Shown here: positions 32,812-43,500 of the stretch, in pieces
Position numbering within the stretch: the first letter of the stretch is position 1
Layout: the number at the start of each line of letters is the position of its first letter
DNA from: Vitis vinifera
Taxonomy: Eukaryota; Streptophyta; Magnoliopsida; Vitales; Vitaceae
DNA length: 64,000 bases
Assembly: GCF_030704535.1 (NCBI RefSeq)
Contig: NC_081820.1
Span: 26,207,001 to 26,271,000 of the forward strand
Direction of reading: 5' to 3'
The notes under the pieces: model-generated
What the model was told of the DNA's origin: nothing
Seen by the model: only the letters and a program-made list of their open reading frames with translations
Database searches by the model: none
Translations under genes and position numbers: made by a program

Positions 32812-34990
32812 GACATCGTTTGTTTGGTAGCGTGAAATGTCTAAACATGTAAAATAAATAAATAAATAGCTTTGAAATTATACGATCGCGACAATAATTG
32901 TTGTTTAACCTTCTTTTACAACATACAATTATAATAAGTAAATTAGGGTGTAGATGTTATTTGGATGTACATGTTTGAATCTATTTCTTGAAAATGATTC
33001 TAATTCTTAAAATATAGTTTTGGTTTTTCTTTCTTTTCTTAGGCGAAAACAATTTTCTCTTTCTTTCTTTCATTTTTTTTATTAAGCAAACTCATTTAAG
33101 CATAACATGCTCTAAACTAAACATCTAATTAAGTAAACTGTACCGAAGTAAAATGGAAAGTCAAAAAGTAGATTTAGGTTATGATTGTTTTTATAACTTT
33201 TTTGTTATATATATATATATTAACTTATTACTTATTTCTTAACTATTCTAATTGAATAGAAAAAAAACTAAAATATTTAGACCATGTTTAGTAATTATTT
33301 TTAAAAAAATAGTTTTGAATAGTTTTGCAAAATTGTTTTGAAAATCATTTGCTTGCTAGTGTCAAATGTCTAAACATATAAAACAAATAAATAAATAGAT
33401 TTGAAATTATACAATTGCGACAATAATTATCGTTTAACCTTCTTTTGCAACATACGATTATAATAAGTAAATTAGGGTGTAGACGTTATTTGGATGTATA
33501 TGTTTGAATGTATTTCTTGAAAATTATTCTAATTATTAAAATATAGTTTTGGTTTTTTTTTTCTTTTCTTAGGCGAATACATTTTTCTCTTTCTTTCTTT
33601 CATTTTTTAATTAAGCAAACCTACTTAAACATAACATGCTCTAGACTAAACATCTAATTAAATGAATTGTACCTCGAAGTAAAATGGAAAGCCAAAAAGT
33701 AGATTTAGGTTACGATTTGTTTTTATAGTTTTTTTGTTGAAAGTAATTTACTTTTAAATTTTATATATCTTTTTAATTTATTACTTATTTCTTAATTATT
33801 TTAATTGATTAGAAAAAACTAAAATATTTAGACCTTGTTTAGTAATTGTTTTAAAAAACAGTTTTTAACAATAGTTTTACAAAATTGTTTTGAAAATTGT
33901 TTGTTTGCTAGTGTCAAGTGTCTAAACATATAAAATAAATAAATAAATAGCTTTGAAACTATACCATCGTGACAATAATTGTCGTTTAACCTTTTTTTGC
34001 AACATACAATTATAATAAGTAAACTAAGGAGTAGACGTTATTTGGATGTATATGTTTGAATGTATTTCTTGAAAATTATTTTAATTCTTAAAGTATGATT
34101 TTGATTTTTCTTTCTTTTCTTAGACGAAGACATTTTTCTCCTTTTTTTTCTTTCATTTCTTTATTAAGCAAACCCACTTAAGCATAACATGCTATAGACT
34201 AAACATCTAATTAAATAAACTGTACCTCCAAAGTAAAATGGAAAACCAAAAAGTAGACTTGGGTTACGATTGCTTTTGTAGCTTTTTTTGTTGAAAACAA
34301 ATTATTTTTAGATTTTATATATATATATTAAAATTATTACTTATTTCTTAACTATTTTAATTCATTAGAAAAAACTAAAATATTTGGACCACATTTAATA
34401 ATTGTTTTAAAAACAATTTTTAACAATAGTTTTGCAAAATTGTTTTGAAAATCGTTTGTTTGCTAGTGTCAAATGTCTAAACATATAAAATAAAGCAATA
34501 AATAGCTTTGAAATTATATAATCGCGACAATAATTGTCGTTTAACCTTCTTTTGCAACAACAATTATAATAAGTAAATTAGGGCGTAGACATTATTTGAA
34601 TGTATATGTTTGAATGTATTTTTTGAAAATGATTCTAATTCTTAAAATATGGTTTCGGTTTTTCTTTCTTTTCTTAGACAAAGACATTTTTCTCTTTCTT
34701 TCTTCCATTTTTTTTAAGCAAACCCACTTAAGCATAACATGCTTTAAACTAAACATATAATTAAATGAATTATACCCCAAAGTAAAATGGAAAGTCAAAA
34801 AGTAGATTTACATTTATTTTTGTAGTTTTTTTTGTTGAAAACAATTTACTTTCATATTTTATATTGTTTTTTTTAAAAAAAAACTTATTACTTATTTCTT
34901 AATGATTTTAATTGATTAGAAAAAAAACTAAAACGTTTAGATCCTGTTTAGTAATTGTTTTAAAAAATAATTATGAAAAATAGTTTTGCA
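32812..34990. repeat. Tandem array of about four ~545 bp units
   Basis: The landmark gtgtcaaatgtctaaacata (with variants) occurs at 32830, 33359, 33911 and 34466, giving periods of 529, 552 and 555 bp. Within each unit the same order follows: (aaat)n, 'gacaataattgtcgtttaacc', 'aataagtaaattagg', 'gttatttggatgtatatg', a CT-rich 'tttctttcttttcttag', 'agcataacatgct', 'gtaaaatggaaagtc', and a MITE-like end 'gtttagtaattg'. Units differ by substitutions and small indels, including AT-run lengths. No coding content is seen. Confidence 0.88.
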
Positions 34991-35290
34991 AAATTATTCT
35001 ATGATGTTTTTAAAGAATAAAAGTTTGCTTGAAAACCTAAATTGTTTTTAACATATTTTAATATTTTAAAAATAATTTTTATATTTAATGCTTTATTTTT
35101 AATCATTTTATATGTTTATATGATTATTTTCTAAAAGGTTATAAAAAATAACATAAAACAATTAAAAAAATGTTATTTGAAAACACTATATTTTTTCTTC
35201 TAAAAAATAATTTTTGGTTGCCAAACATTTTTTTTTCTATTTTGGAGAATAGATTATTATTCTAAAAAACTGTTGTCAAACAAACCTTTA
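34930..35290. mobile_element. AT-rich MITE-like element closing the tandem array
   Basis: The last array unit runs into a longer copy of the AT-rich element whose first ~80 bp ends every other unit. The full form extends to 'gttgtcaaacaaaccttt'. It is related to 26265-26615 and 28255-28580. Confidence 0.45.
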
Positions 35291-35382
35291 ATATTTTTGA
35301 ATACTAAAAATGACATATTAGTTTTTCTTTGTTTTTTAATACTTAATAAAAATAAAATATTAAGAAAAACAAACAAATTAAT

Positions 35383-36477
35383 ACTTAACGTTGATGGCAA
35401 AATTCTCCTGTTGCAATAGTAATCACCAGCAACAGAATCTCGATCAACGCATTACAGTGAATCCTCATTCCTCCTGCAAAAAAGATGTCCAGATAGGTTG
35501 TCCGGACACACCCTTCGATGATTAAGTTAGTCTTTTGGAAGTTGTTGGAAAATAGAATTTTCCTTTGGGAGTGTTGCTCCGTGATTTTCGTCAAGGATGC
35601 TTATTGCTTAGCAGGATGCTTATCCCTTAGCAGGATGTTTATCCCTTAGCAGGATGTTTATCCCTTAGCAGGATGTTTATCCCTTCAGGATGTTTATCCC
35701 TTATTGCTCATTGCTTATTTCTTATTCCTTACCTCCCTGAGAGTCTCCTTAGAGTTTATATATGAGTCAGAAAGTATGGTCTAACTGTGCTAGCGGGTCC
35801 CATCGTCATGATTGCGGCTCATAGGGTGGTGAAGCAATCATGACGTTTCTGGTGCCAGGTGGCAGCTGTCAGGAAGGTATTCAAACGGTGGATGTCGCCT
35901 CAATTTATGACTTTAAATATCGGGGATGTGTCAGGAGACCTGAGAAGACTTGGGAGTGTCTTGACGAATGTATCTTGCATTAAAGATGAGTGACAATTCA
36001 GGAGACTTGGTCGTCCGTATTGTCAGAGTTTGCTTTTTGATTGTGGGCGGAAATGGATCCGGCAAATCGCGAGTGTTTGACGAGCCAAGCTATCTGGGGA
36101 AGCTGTCCGGGTAAGCGTTACCAGAGGATCCGAACATGTCTGTCCGGGGAAGCTGAACCGTCGACTGCAGATATACTCCGGGTAAGCGTTACCAGAGGAT
36201 CCGGACATGTCTGCCCGGGGAAGTGGAATCGTCCTCCTCTCCCATCCGGCAGCAGGCGCCGGATGTGAAATATCCAGAGAAGGTGGAACGTCGGTTGGAC
36301 AAAATTGCGGATGTGAGATATCCGGATGGAATGAGTGAGAATTTCCGTCCGGATGGAATGAACGATGATTTCCGTCCGGGTGGAATGAGCTATGCCACGC
36401 GTCACAAGGGGGGCCGTCTGCGTGGCCAAGGGAGAGGGAGCCACGTGACATTTTTTAGGGAGGATCCTACACTTAAC
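35383..36477 (-). mobile_element. LTR-like element (probable solo LTR) with internal tandem repeats
   Basis: A 1.08 kb island of much higher GC than its surroundings is bounded by the direct repeat ACTTAAC (35383-35389 and 36471-36477). Read on the minus strand it begins TGTAGGATCC, has repeat-rich upstream DNA with CACGTGGCT, a TATA box (CATATATAAACTC near 35757-35769), AATAA-type signals, and ends near GCCATCAAC. That is the order of an LTR (U3-R-U5). Inside are a 19 bp tandem repeat (35592-35702, about 5 units), a 71 bp duplication (starting 36107 and 36178) and 27 bp repeats with TCCGGATGGAATGA (36320-36390). The 7 bp direct repeat and the imperfect CA end are not textbook, so another transposon class is possible. 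Confidence 0.45.
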
Positions 36478-36578
36478 ACCATTAAATATTATCTAATTTT
36501 AAATTTTATTTAGAATTAAGTGAAAAAAAAACACCATCTTAATATATACAATAGATGTTATAAGAAAAAGTTTATGCT

Positions 36579-36674
36579 ACCAATCCAATGTCCTACCTCC
36601 ATGCAACATTTATCATTCAGCAAGTCCAATCCAATGTCCTACCTCCATGCAACATTTATCATTCAGCAAGTCCA
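36579..36674. repeat. 46 bp perfect tandem duplication
   Basis: Two adjacent copies of a unit starting 'ccaatccaatgtcctacc' and ending 'cattcagcaagt' lie at 36580-36625 and 36626-36671. No mismatch is visible between them, so the duplication is recent. Confidence 0.9.
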
Positions 36675-36811
36675 AATAAATCTTGAATATTAGGAGTCGA
36701 TAAATAACTTTTTTTTTTAAATGTGTATAATTACTTCTATGATAGTTTATTATTATAAAAAAATGTAAATATTAATTAAAAAGCTACCTTTTGATACCAA
36801 AAAAATGCCGA

Positions 36812-37290
36812 TAAATCTATTAAAGCTTTTATGAAAAAAGTTTTCCCAATTTCCAAATAATTCTATTATGTTTGGTCTAAGGAAAGTATCATAAGAAAAA
36901 TATTAAAGAAAATAATTTTTTCAATTTTCTTATAAAAAATAAAATATAAGTAAAATATTTTAATTTTTAAACTCATACAATTTTAAATACTCAATCTTTA
37001 TATAAAATAGTTAAAATAATTACAATGAATTATAAATAACATATAAAAATAATTTATTAACTTTAAAACTTTTTATTTGTTTATTTTCCTTCCCTTTTCT
37101 TTTTATTTATTTTATTTTATTTTTTCCTCTTCTAATAAATTTATTAAAACTTTTACAAAAGGAAAAGTTTTTCCAAACTTCAAACAATTCTATTATGTTT
37201 GGTGTGAATAATATATAGGAAAAAACATTAAAGAAAATAATTTTTTAGTATTTAATTTTCTTATATAAAAAATAAAATATAAGTAAATTG
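36812..37290. repeat. ~325 bp offset duplication of an AT-rich MITE-like segment
   Basis: 36812-36965 and 37137-37290 share the series 'attaaa.cttttat', 'ccaaa.aattctattatgtttggt', 'attaaagaaaataatttttt' and 'ataaaaaataaaatataagtaaa'. Divergence is moderate. Related sequence also occurs at about 62100-62330 in SF3A3 intron 7. Confidence 0.65.
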
Positions 37291-37714
37291 GTTTAAATAA
37301 ATTAGAAAGAACATATAAAATTAATTTATTAATTTTAAATATTTTTATTTATTTATTTTTCTTCATTTTTCTTTGTATGGATGGAAAATGAGAAGAGGGT
37401 AGTAGGAATATAAAGGCACATCCAATGCCCCTCTTGTATTTGTCTGCATTAAAGGTAAGTCACCTAACCACATTATGGAATGTCTACATTCTTATATAAG
37501 TTATAAGCGCCATATGCTTTCACTTGAAGTAATCAAACAACCCTTCTCTCATGGATGAAGTTTTTCATGAAAAACTTTTTTTTTTTTTTTGGGTTTTGTT
37601 TTTCTTTCACCCTTTAGATTGTTGTTGAATTGATAGAAACCTACTTTTCATCGGAAAATGTGGTCTCTAGGGCTTCGCTCACTTGATAAGCAATACAACG
37701 TGTTTTTGGCTCAA

Positions 37715-38740
37715 ACATGACAAAAATTGTAATGATAATGAGAATATCTTTTATGGTGATATTTCAAAAAGCAAAATAATTTGTCAAGACACGAAGCAAA
37801 CTTGCATATGTGTGTCTGAGGTTTTTTTTTTTTTTCCTATTCTTTTTTGGTGATTTCCCAAAGTTTGTTGATTTTCGTGCAATGATTCATGGTGAAAAAT
37901 TAGAGAAACACGAAAAGAAAAACATATAGATTTAACGTAGTTCGATTGATTGCCTACGTCTGTGGGAATAAAGAAAAAAATTTCATTATATTATAAATTA
38001 GGATTACATAAAAATGATATTTATACTAACCATCAGGTAATGAAATTCCAAAAACACCTTTATACTGTATTGCAGGAAGGCATTGCCCCCGCAACCACCC
38101 CCAATGGCAAATGTTATTGCTCTGCTATGACATTTGCTTCTTTTTCTATATATGTCTTTCACTCAATATGAGTCACATACTACAACAAAGTTAGGTAATG
38201 TGAAAAGTAAATGAAATTATGCACAACAAAAATTTAGGACAAATATTTTTGATAAATTTATATATATATATATAGATATAGATTGATTGATTCAGCTAAG
38301 TCAACCATTAGAAGGTGCTTAACCTTACTCTATTATTATATTAAAGAATTTTTTATCATAAAAAATGGATTAGGGCATGTTGAACCAATGCCTCTTTTGA
38401 TAGGCAATTCAGAGGTTGCCATTTCGAAGGCATAAAAAGTTTTTCGATTTGTTCAATATATTAGATCCCATAAATTTATCAAAAATGTTTGTCCTAATTA
38501 TTTGGTTGACATACCTTCCATGTAATTTTCATGGCACCCAACTTATCCAAAAAAACAACAATAAAAACAAAAACAAAAAAGAAAAACAAAAACAAATATA
38601 TAGCATAGGGAAGGAGTAGTAGTTTTTGCCTCAAAGATGACAAAATTATAATAATAGTGAGAATGACTTTTTTGGTGATATTTTAAAGAGCAAAATAATT
38701 TGTCAAAGATATGATGCAACTTGTATATATGTGTGTTAGT
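37715..38740. repeat. ~105 bp dispersed direct repeat
   Basis: 37718-37822 and 38638-38740 are alike: 'gacaaaa.tt.taat.ata.tgagaat', 'ggtgatattt', 'gcaaaataatttgtcaa' and 'tatgtgtgt'. Between them lies a stretch with 'tttaacgtagttcgattgattgcctacgtc' (37931-37960), a wording typical of plant repetitive elements. No gene is seen. Confidence 0.55.
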
Positions 38741-38862
38741 GTTTTTGTTTTGTTTTTTGTGTGATTCACATTTGGATAAGTTGGGGGCCATGAAAATTAC
38801 ATGGAGGGTATGCCCACCAAAAAATGTGGACAAACATTTTTGACAAATTTATAGGATCTTGA
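38461..38862. repeat. ~95 bp foldback inverted repeat
   Basis: 38461-38555 and the reverse complement of 38768-38862 align along almost their whole length. Shared words include ATAAATTT, CAAAAATGTTTGTCC, CATGTAATTTTCATGGC and CCCAACTTATCCAAA. The spacer is about 210 bp. A third partial copy of one arm is present near 38240-38262. This suggests a MITE or a nested pair of copies in opposite orientation. Confidence 0.7.
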
Positions 38863-39539
38863 AAAACAAAAATGGTTAAAAGAAGCATAGGAAAAATATG
38901 CTATTTCCAAAAATATGGCAAATTTGGTCACATAAAAAGTAGGTTTGAAACAATGCAAAAGTTAATTTCAATTTTTTTTTTTATAGAAATGGTAAGATAA
39001 TTTCTATTAAAATTTTGAACAAAAATCATTTTTTTAAAAGACAATTTTAATTGAAATAAACAAGCTTTTAATACAAAGGGGACCATAAATGGAGACTTTC
39101 TCGTGTTTGTGTAAAATCGTCTTTAAAGTTTGAAAATGACAACTTTTGATATACATGTAATGACAGAACCTTTTAATTATAAAATAAAAAGAGTTGTAAA
39201 ATTGATATTATTTTCAAAAAACATATTTTATTTTTATTTTTTTAATAATTTTTATTAAATTATTTTATATTTGATAAAAAATTCTAATTTAATATTGAAT
39301 TAAAGTAAAAATAATAATACTTCCAGCATGTTCCCTAACTTATTATATAAGTTTTACACTAACAACAAAAATTAAATACTACTAAAAAAATGTAATCTTG
39401 ATTTCATTCATAAATATATCAAATTATTGATATTATAGAAAAAATCCGTCAGAAAAAGTGTCAATTTTTTTCATAAATAAAAGAATAGACTTTTTGGAGC
39501 TTAGCATGGATGTTTTGGATCGCACAAAAAAGAAACATC

Positions 39540-39960
39540 ACAAATAAGGGTAGGGCGCGGTCTCACTTGACAAAGTATCATGTCTGGAGGGTAGGGGTCA
39601 TGATCCAACGGTGTAGCTGCTGACACCTCAGCGTAATGGCAAAATGGAGGGTCCAGATTGGTTGATGCACTGTGTTAAAGGATTAAGAAAATGATCGTTG
39701 GAAAGGACAAAGGGCCAATGGCCGTTGATCGAATGAAGAGTTCCACAAGGATTTACTCTTGGATGATCCTAAGGGTCAAGAGCGCTAAGATCCGGGGCCC
39801 ACCTACAGTCCCCTTCACTGATGCTTCATGGTTGAGAAGGATATGTATGCCTTTTTAGATTGCCTAAGCCTTTTTCTATTTTGTATGGCACGTGCCTTTC
39901 ACGTGGTTTGAGGTGGGGTCACCCTCACCACCAATCACTTGAGTTGACCAAAATTTTATA
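39540..39960. other. Low-AT intergenic island with paired G-boxes
   Basis: An island of ordinary composition with GGCACGTGCC and TTCACGTGG close together near 39888-39910. No open frame or gene follows within the next kilobase, which is MITE sequence. It could be an orphaned promoter or conserved non-coding DNA. Confidence 0.3.
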
Positions 39961-40137
39961 AAGATAATTTTGACTTTATGAAACAAGCAAAATAAATTAA
40001 GGCCTGATGGTAATTTTGTTTTATTTTTTATTGTAGTTAGAAGTTGAAGGACATGAAAAGTAATATTTTTTTATTTCATATTATATTTTTCTAAATCATG
40101 AATTATTTTATAAATTAATATCTACTCTTATGATTTA

Positions 40138-41062
40138 GAGGGTGTTTATGAAAATTTAATATTTATTATTTAATGATTCAAGTCAACTTTAAGTTATATT
40201 ATTTTTAAATTATTAATTTAAAATTTATTACTTATTTTTTACTTTAAGTATTAATTTTGTTTGATAAAGTTAATTTAATATTTATTCTAAATTATCAAAA
40301 TAACTTATTTACCATCATTAATTTTGATTGATATTTATATTTTTACTAATATTAAACAATAAATTTTTTTGTTAAATATTTGGTTTAAAATATTATAGAC
40401 ATATAAGATAAGTATAGAAATATTTACTACATAAAATGAGTTATGAAGATAAAATTATAAAATATTCTCTCAATAAACATGAGTAAATGAGGTAAAAATG
40501 ATTTGATATTAAAAATAAGATAACTACTTTAACTTAATACTTAAAGTTATTTTTTACTTTAAGTTTGTGATATTAAATTATTTTATTAAACATGTTTAAT
40601 TTACTTAATGACTTAAATATAAGGAAGTGATTGATAAAACTTAATACTTATTACTTAATAATTTAAGTTGACTTTAAATTAAATTATACTTAAACAGATA
40701 ACTTAAAATTTATTACTTAATTTTTTAGTAAGTATCAAAATTGTTTAATGAAATTAACTTAAAATTTATTCTAAATTATCAATTTAATTATTCTTACAGA
40801 TTATAACTTAGACAAAAGAGAACGAGTCAAAATGGAAATCATGGAGTAGCAACAAATATTGTAAAGGAAACTAAGGTAAATAAAGATAAAAAAATAAAAT
40901 AAAGACATTGACTTGAAAATAAATAAATTATTTTTATTTATTACTTAAAATTATTTATAACTTTAAATCATATTATTAAGTTATTTTATCAAACATGTTT
41001 AATTTATTTTAAGTTATAATATCATTTTAAATTATTAAGTTAATTTATCAAACACCCATTTA
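40138..41062. mobile_element. Two adjacent MITE copies of one family
   Basis: The 'GGGTGTTT.TGA.AA..TTAATA' opening occurs at 40138 and, as 'GTGATTGATAAAACTTAATA', at about 40628. Each is followed by 'cttattacttaat.attcaagt.gactttaa', 'aaaatttattactta' and 'tttattctaaattatcaa'. Each ends with the complementary '..tttaagt..ttaaat.att.agtt..ttttatcaaaca' termini (about 40620 and 41060). The two copies, about 480 and 430 bp, lie head to tail with no coding content. Confidence 0.6.
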
Positions 41063-41339
41063 AGTGGTGTTTGTTTTTTTTTATTTAATCATAAATAAAA
41101 CTTTAATACTTAATAGTGTTAAGTATTAAGTTGTTTATTTTTTTTAATATTTTATTTCTATCAAACATTAAAAAGTAAAGAAAAATTAACACGTTTTAAT
41201 TTTTTTATTCAATAAAAAACTTATAATAAGTAATAAAAATAAAAAAAAACAAATGACGTAAAAAAGCAAACGCCTGACTTAAATCATTAAATTGATATAC
41301 CAAACACCTCGTTTTCTTCCCAAAATGTTCACTTTTTTT

Positions 41340-41900
41340 TTTTTACCTAATTTTAACGGTGGGTACAATAACAATGAAAATGACTCCTCCTTTGATGAGA
41401 TTATATAAGCAAATCCCTGAACTAAAGTATGTTATAGCTACGGGAACATGCATGATTACAGAGGATGTTCAGTACAGATTCTTATAGTTTATAGTACTGT
41501 TCGGGGAGTAGATAAGCTTACTCCTGTCGATGTCTACTCGCCGGAGAGTAACTCTCATCATCTGATTCCGTGGTGGAGGAGGGGGGCACACGTAGAGGGA
41601 AAAAATTCACTGTGGGAATCATCCATCCGCTTTCAAATAAAGTACGAACCCTACTCACCAAGAGAAAATGAAAGGCAATGAATGAGGGCATCCATGGTAC
41701 ATTTTTGGGCCCCACAAGCATCCCGAAGTGTTTTTAAAAAGGTTAAAAATAAAAAAAAAATTTAAAAAGGGCAACGTGTTTCACCTTTTTTTCAATCAAT
41801 GGGGAATCCACTTTGAGGGAGGCGTTTATTCGTTCCAACCGCCTATAAAACGTAGAGAGTGATACGGCCATACGGGTCGAGCCTCTACTTTATGGTTTAT
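41340..41900. other. Mixed-composition intergenic island with a TATA-like site
   Basis: This includes a 77-codon plus-strand frame (41448-41681) that resembles nothing I know, and 'cctataaaacgtag' near 41842-41856 that could be a TATA box. No downstream gene is visible before AT-rich DNA resumes at 41940. Confidence 0.25.
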
Positions 41901-41939
41901 ACTACTTAGATATCCACAAGGCTTGAAGAAGCACTTCAT

Positions 41940-43500
41940 AAATGATTATTTTAAAAATATTTATAAAAAAAATACTATTATTAAAAATGTTTTAAACAAA
42001 AATACCGTCAAACATATTTTAAAAGTAATTCATTATATAATACATTTAATAATATTACTATTTAAAAAATGTATTTAATAGTGATTTTAAAAAATAATTT
42101 TTTTGAGTGTTACAAGGGTTAGACACACTTTTAAAAATCATTATCAAATATATTTAGAGTTCGTTAGTAATTTTAGAAAACACTTTTAATTTTTTTAATA
42201 CTTAAATTTTTTTATTATTTAAATGTTAAAAATGCTATAAATATTTTATAAAATTACTTTTAAACACATTCTTAAATTTTTTTTTAAAGTGCGTTTGAAA
42301 GTGATTATAGAAAAAGTTTATAATATTTTTAATACTTAAATGATAAAATTTTTTAAATATTAAAAATATTAAAAACACTTTTTAAGATTATTATCAAACG
42401 AACTTTTAAAAAAATTATCTATTAAACGTTTTTTTTATAATTTATCAAAATTTTCTTTAAAAAAATATTATAAGTGATTTTTTAATATTATAAGTAATTT
42501 TTAAATTTTTTTCAAATCACTCATTTTTCTGAAAATACTTTTTAGGTTAAAAGTGTGTTTCGAAGGACAGATAAACGGACCCATAGTCAAGTGGCTCGTT
42601 CCCGAAGCTTCTTAGTTGTGAGTCACCAGGGCACATTCACCAAACCTGGGTAACACGCGCATGTTTCACGTGGAAGGAGAAGGACGCATCTACTGTTGGA
42701 TCCAATTCTTTTTACTTAAAAATGATTTTTGGGCAGTCAAGATGGAACCTGGATTATTATTTAATTAATTAATTTTTATGATGAAGAGAAATTGTATGGT
42801 GATGGTTTTGGTTGACTCAGAGGAGAAGCTGTCACTTTTTGAGACCAAATCTAAAAGAATCACACGCTCGTGATCTACACTTTTCTTTTTGTGAAAGAAT
42901 TTACGTTTCTTTTGACATTAAAAGTAAAAATAAAAATTCAAATTTGTTTTCATATGATTTAGACCCTCTAAAGGAAAAGAGATTCCAGCCTTTCTTTTTA
43001 GTAAAGTTAAGTAATAAGTTAACTTTTTGGCGGTGTAATGAAAGAAGGACTTCACTAAAAATTATTAGTGAATTTTATTTGAGCATCTTAATCTTAAAGT
43101 CCTTGATTTTTATTTTTATTTTTACCCTTTTGTTCTCCTTACATTTTTTTTTTTATATTTGATAAAAGTTTTGACTGAATTTTTATCTCTTAAAAATTAT
43201 GATTTTGATTTTAACTTCAGTTTTCTTCGAAAATAACAAAGTTTGGAACGGGAAGATGTGGACTATACAAATCTGAATCAAACCTACATGTTTAGAAAAT
43301 GTCTTTTTTATGGTACCAAAAAAATTACTTCAAGTAGGGACACCAAACAACATATAATGTCTTATTTATTTATACCTTCACTTAGATCTCATTTGTTTGT
43401 ACTTAGATTTTGGATTTTGCTACATCTGTTGAAAAGATTAAGATTTGAAGTTCGGTATGTTACGTATACCTAAGCATTTTCTATTTAAAAATAATGATCT
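41940..43500. other. AT-rich intergenic sequence with MITE-like content
   Basis: 41940-42560 has several 'aaaacactttt' / 'tcaaacgaac' type ends typical of AT-rich MITEs. 42560-42700 is a short island with TTTCACGTGGAAGG. The open frame 42812-43162 is low complexity. No gene is recognised. Confidence 0.45.

Noticed and set aside
35592..35702. Regular 19 bp repeats considered as a CRISPR-like array
   Set aside because: The units are contiguous with no unique spacers, and the context is a plant nuclear transposable element. It is an ordinary tandem repeat.
36023..36451. 142-codon minus-strand frame with repeated SFHPDGN units
   Set aside because: The peptide repeat simply follows the 27 bp DNA repeats of the LTR-like island. 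Other frames are open there too, and no family match is apparent.
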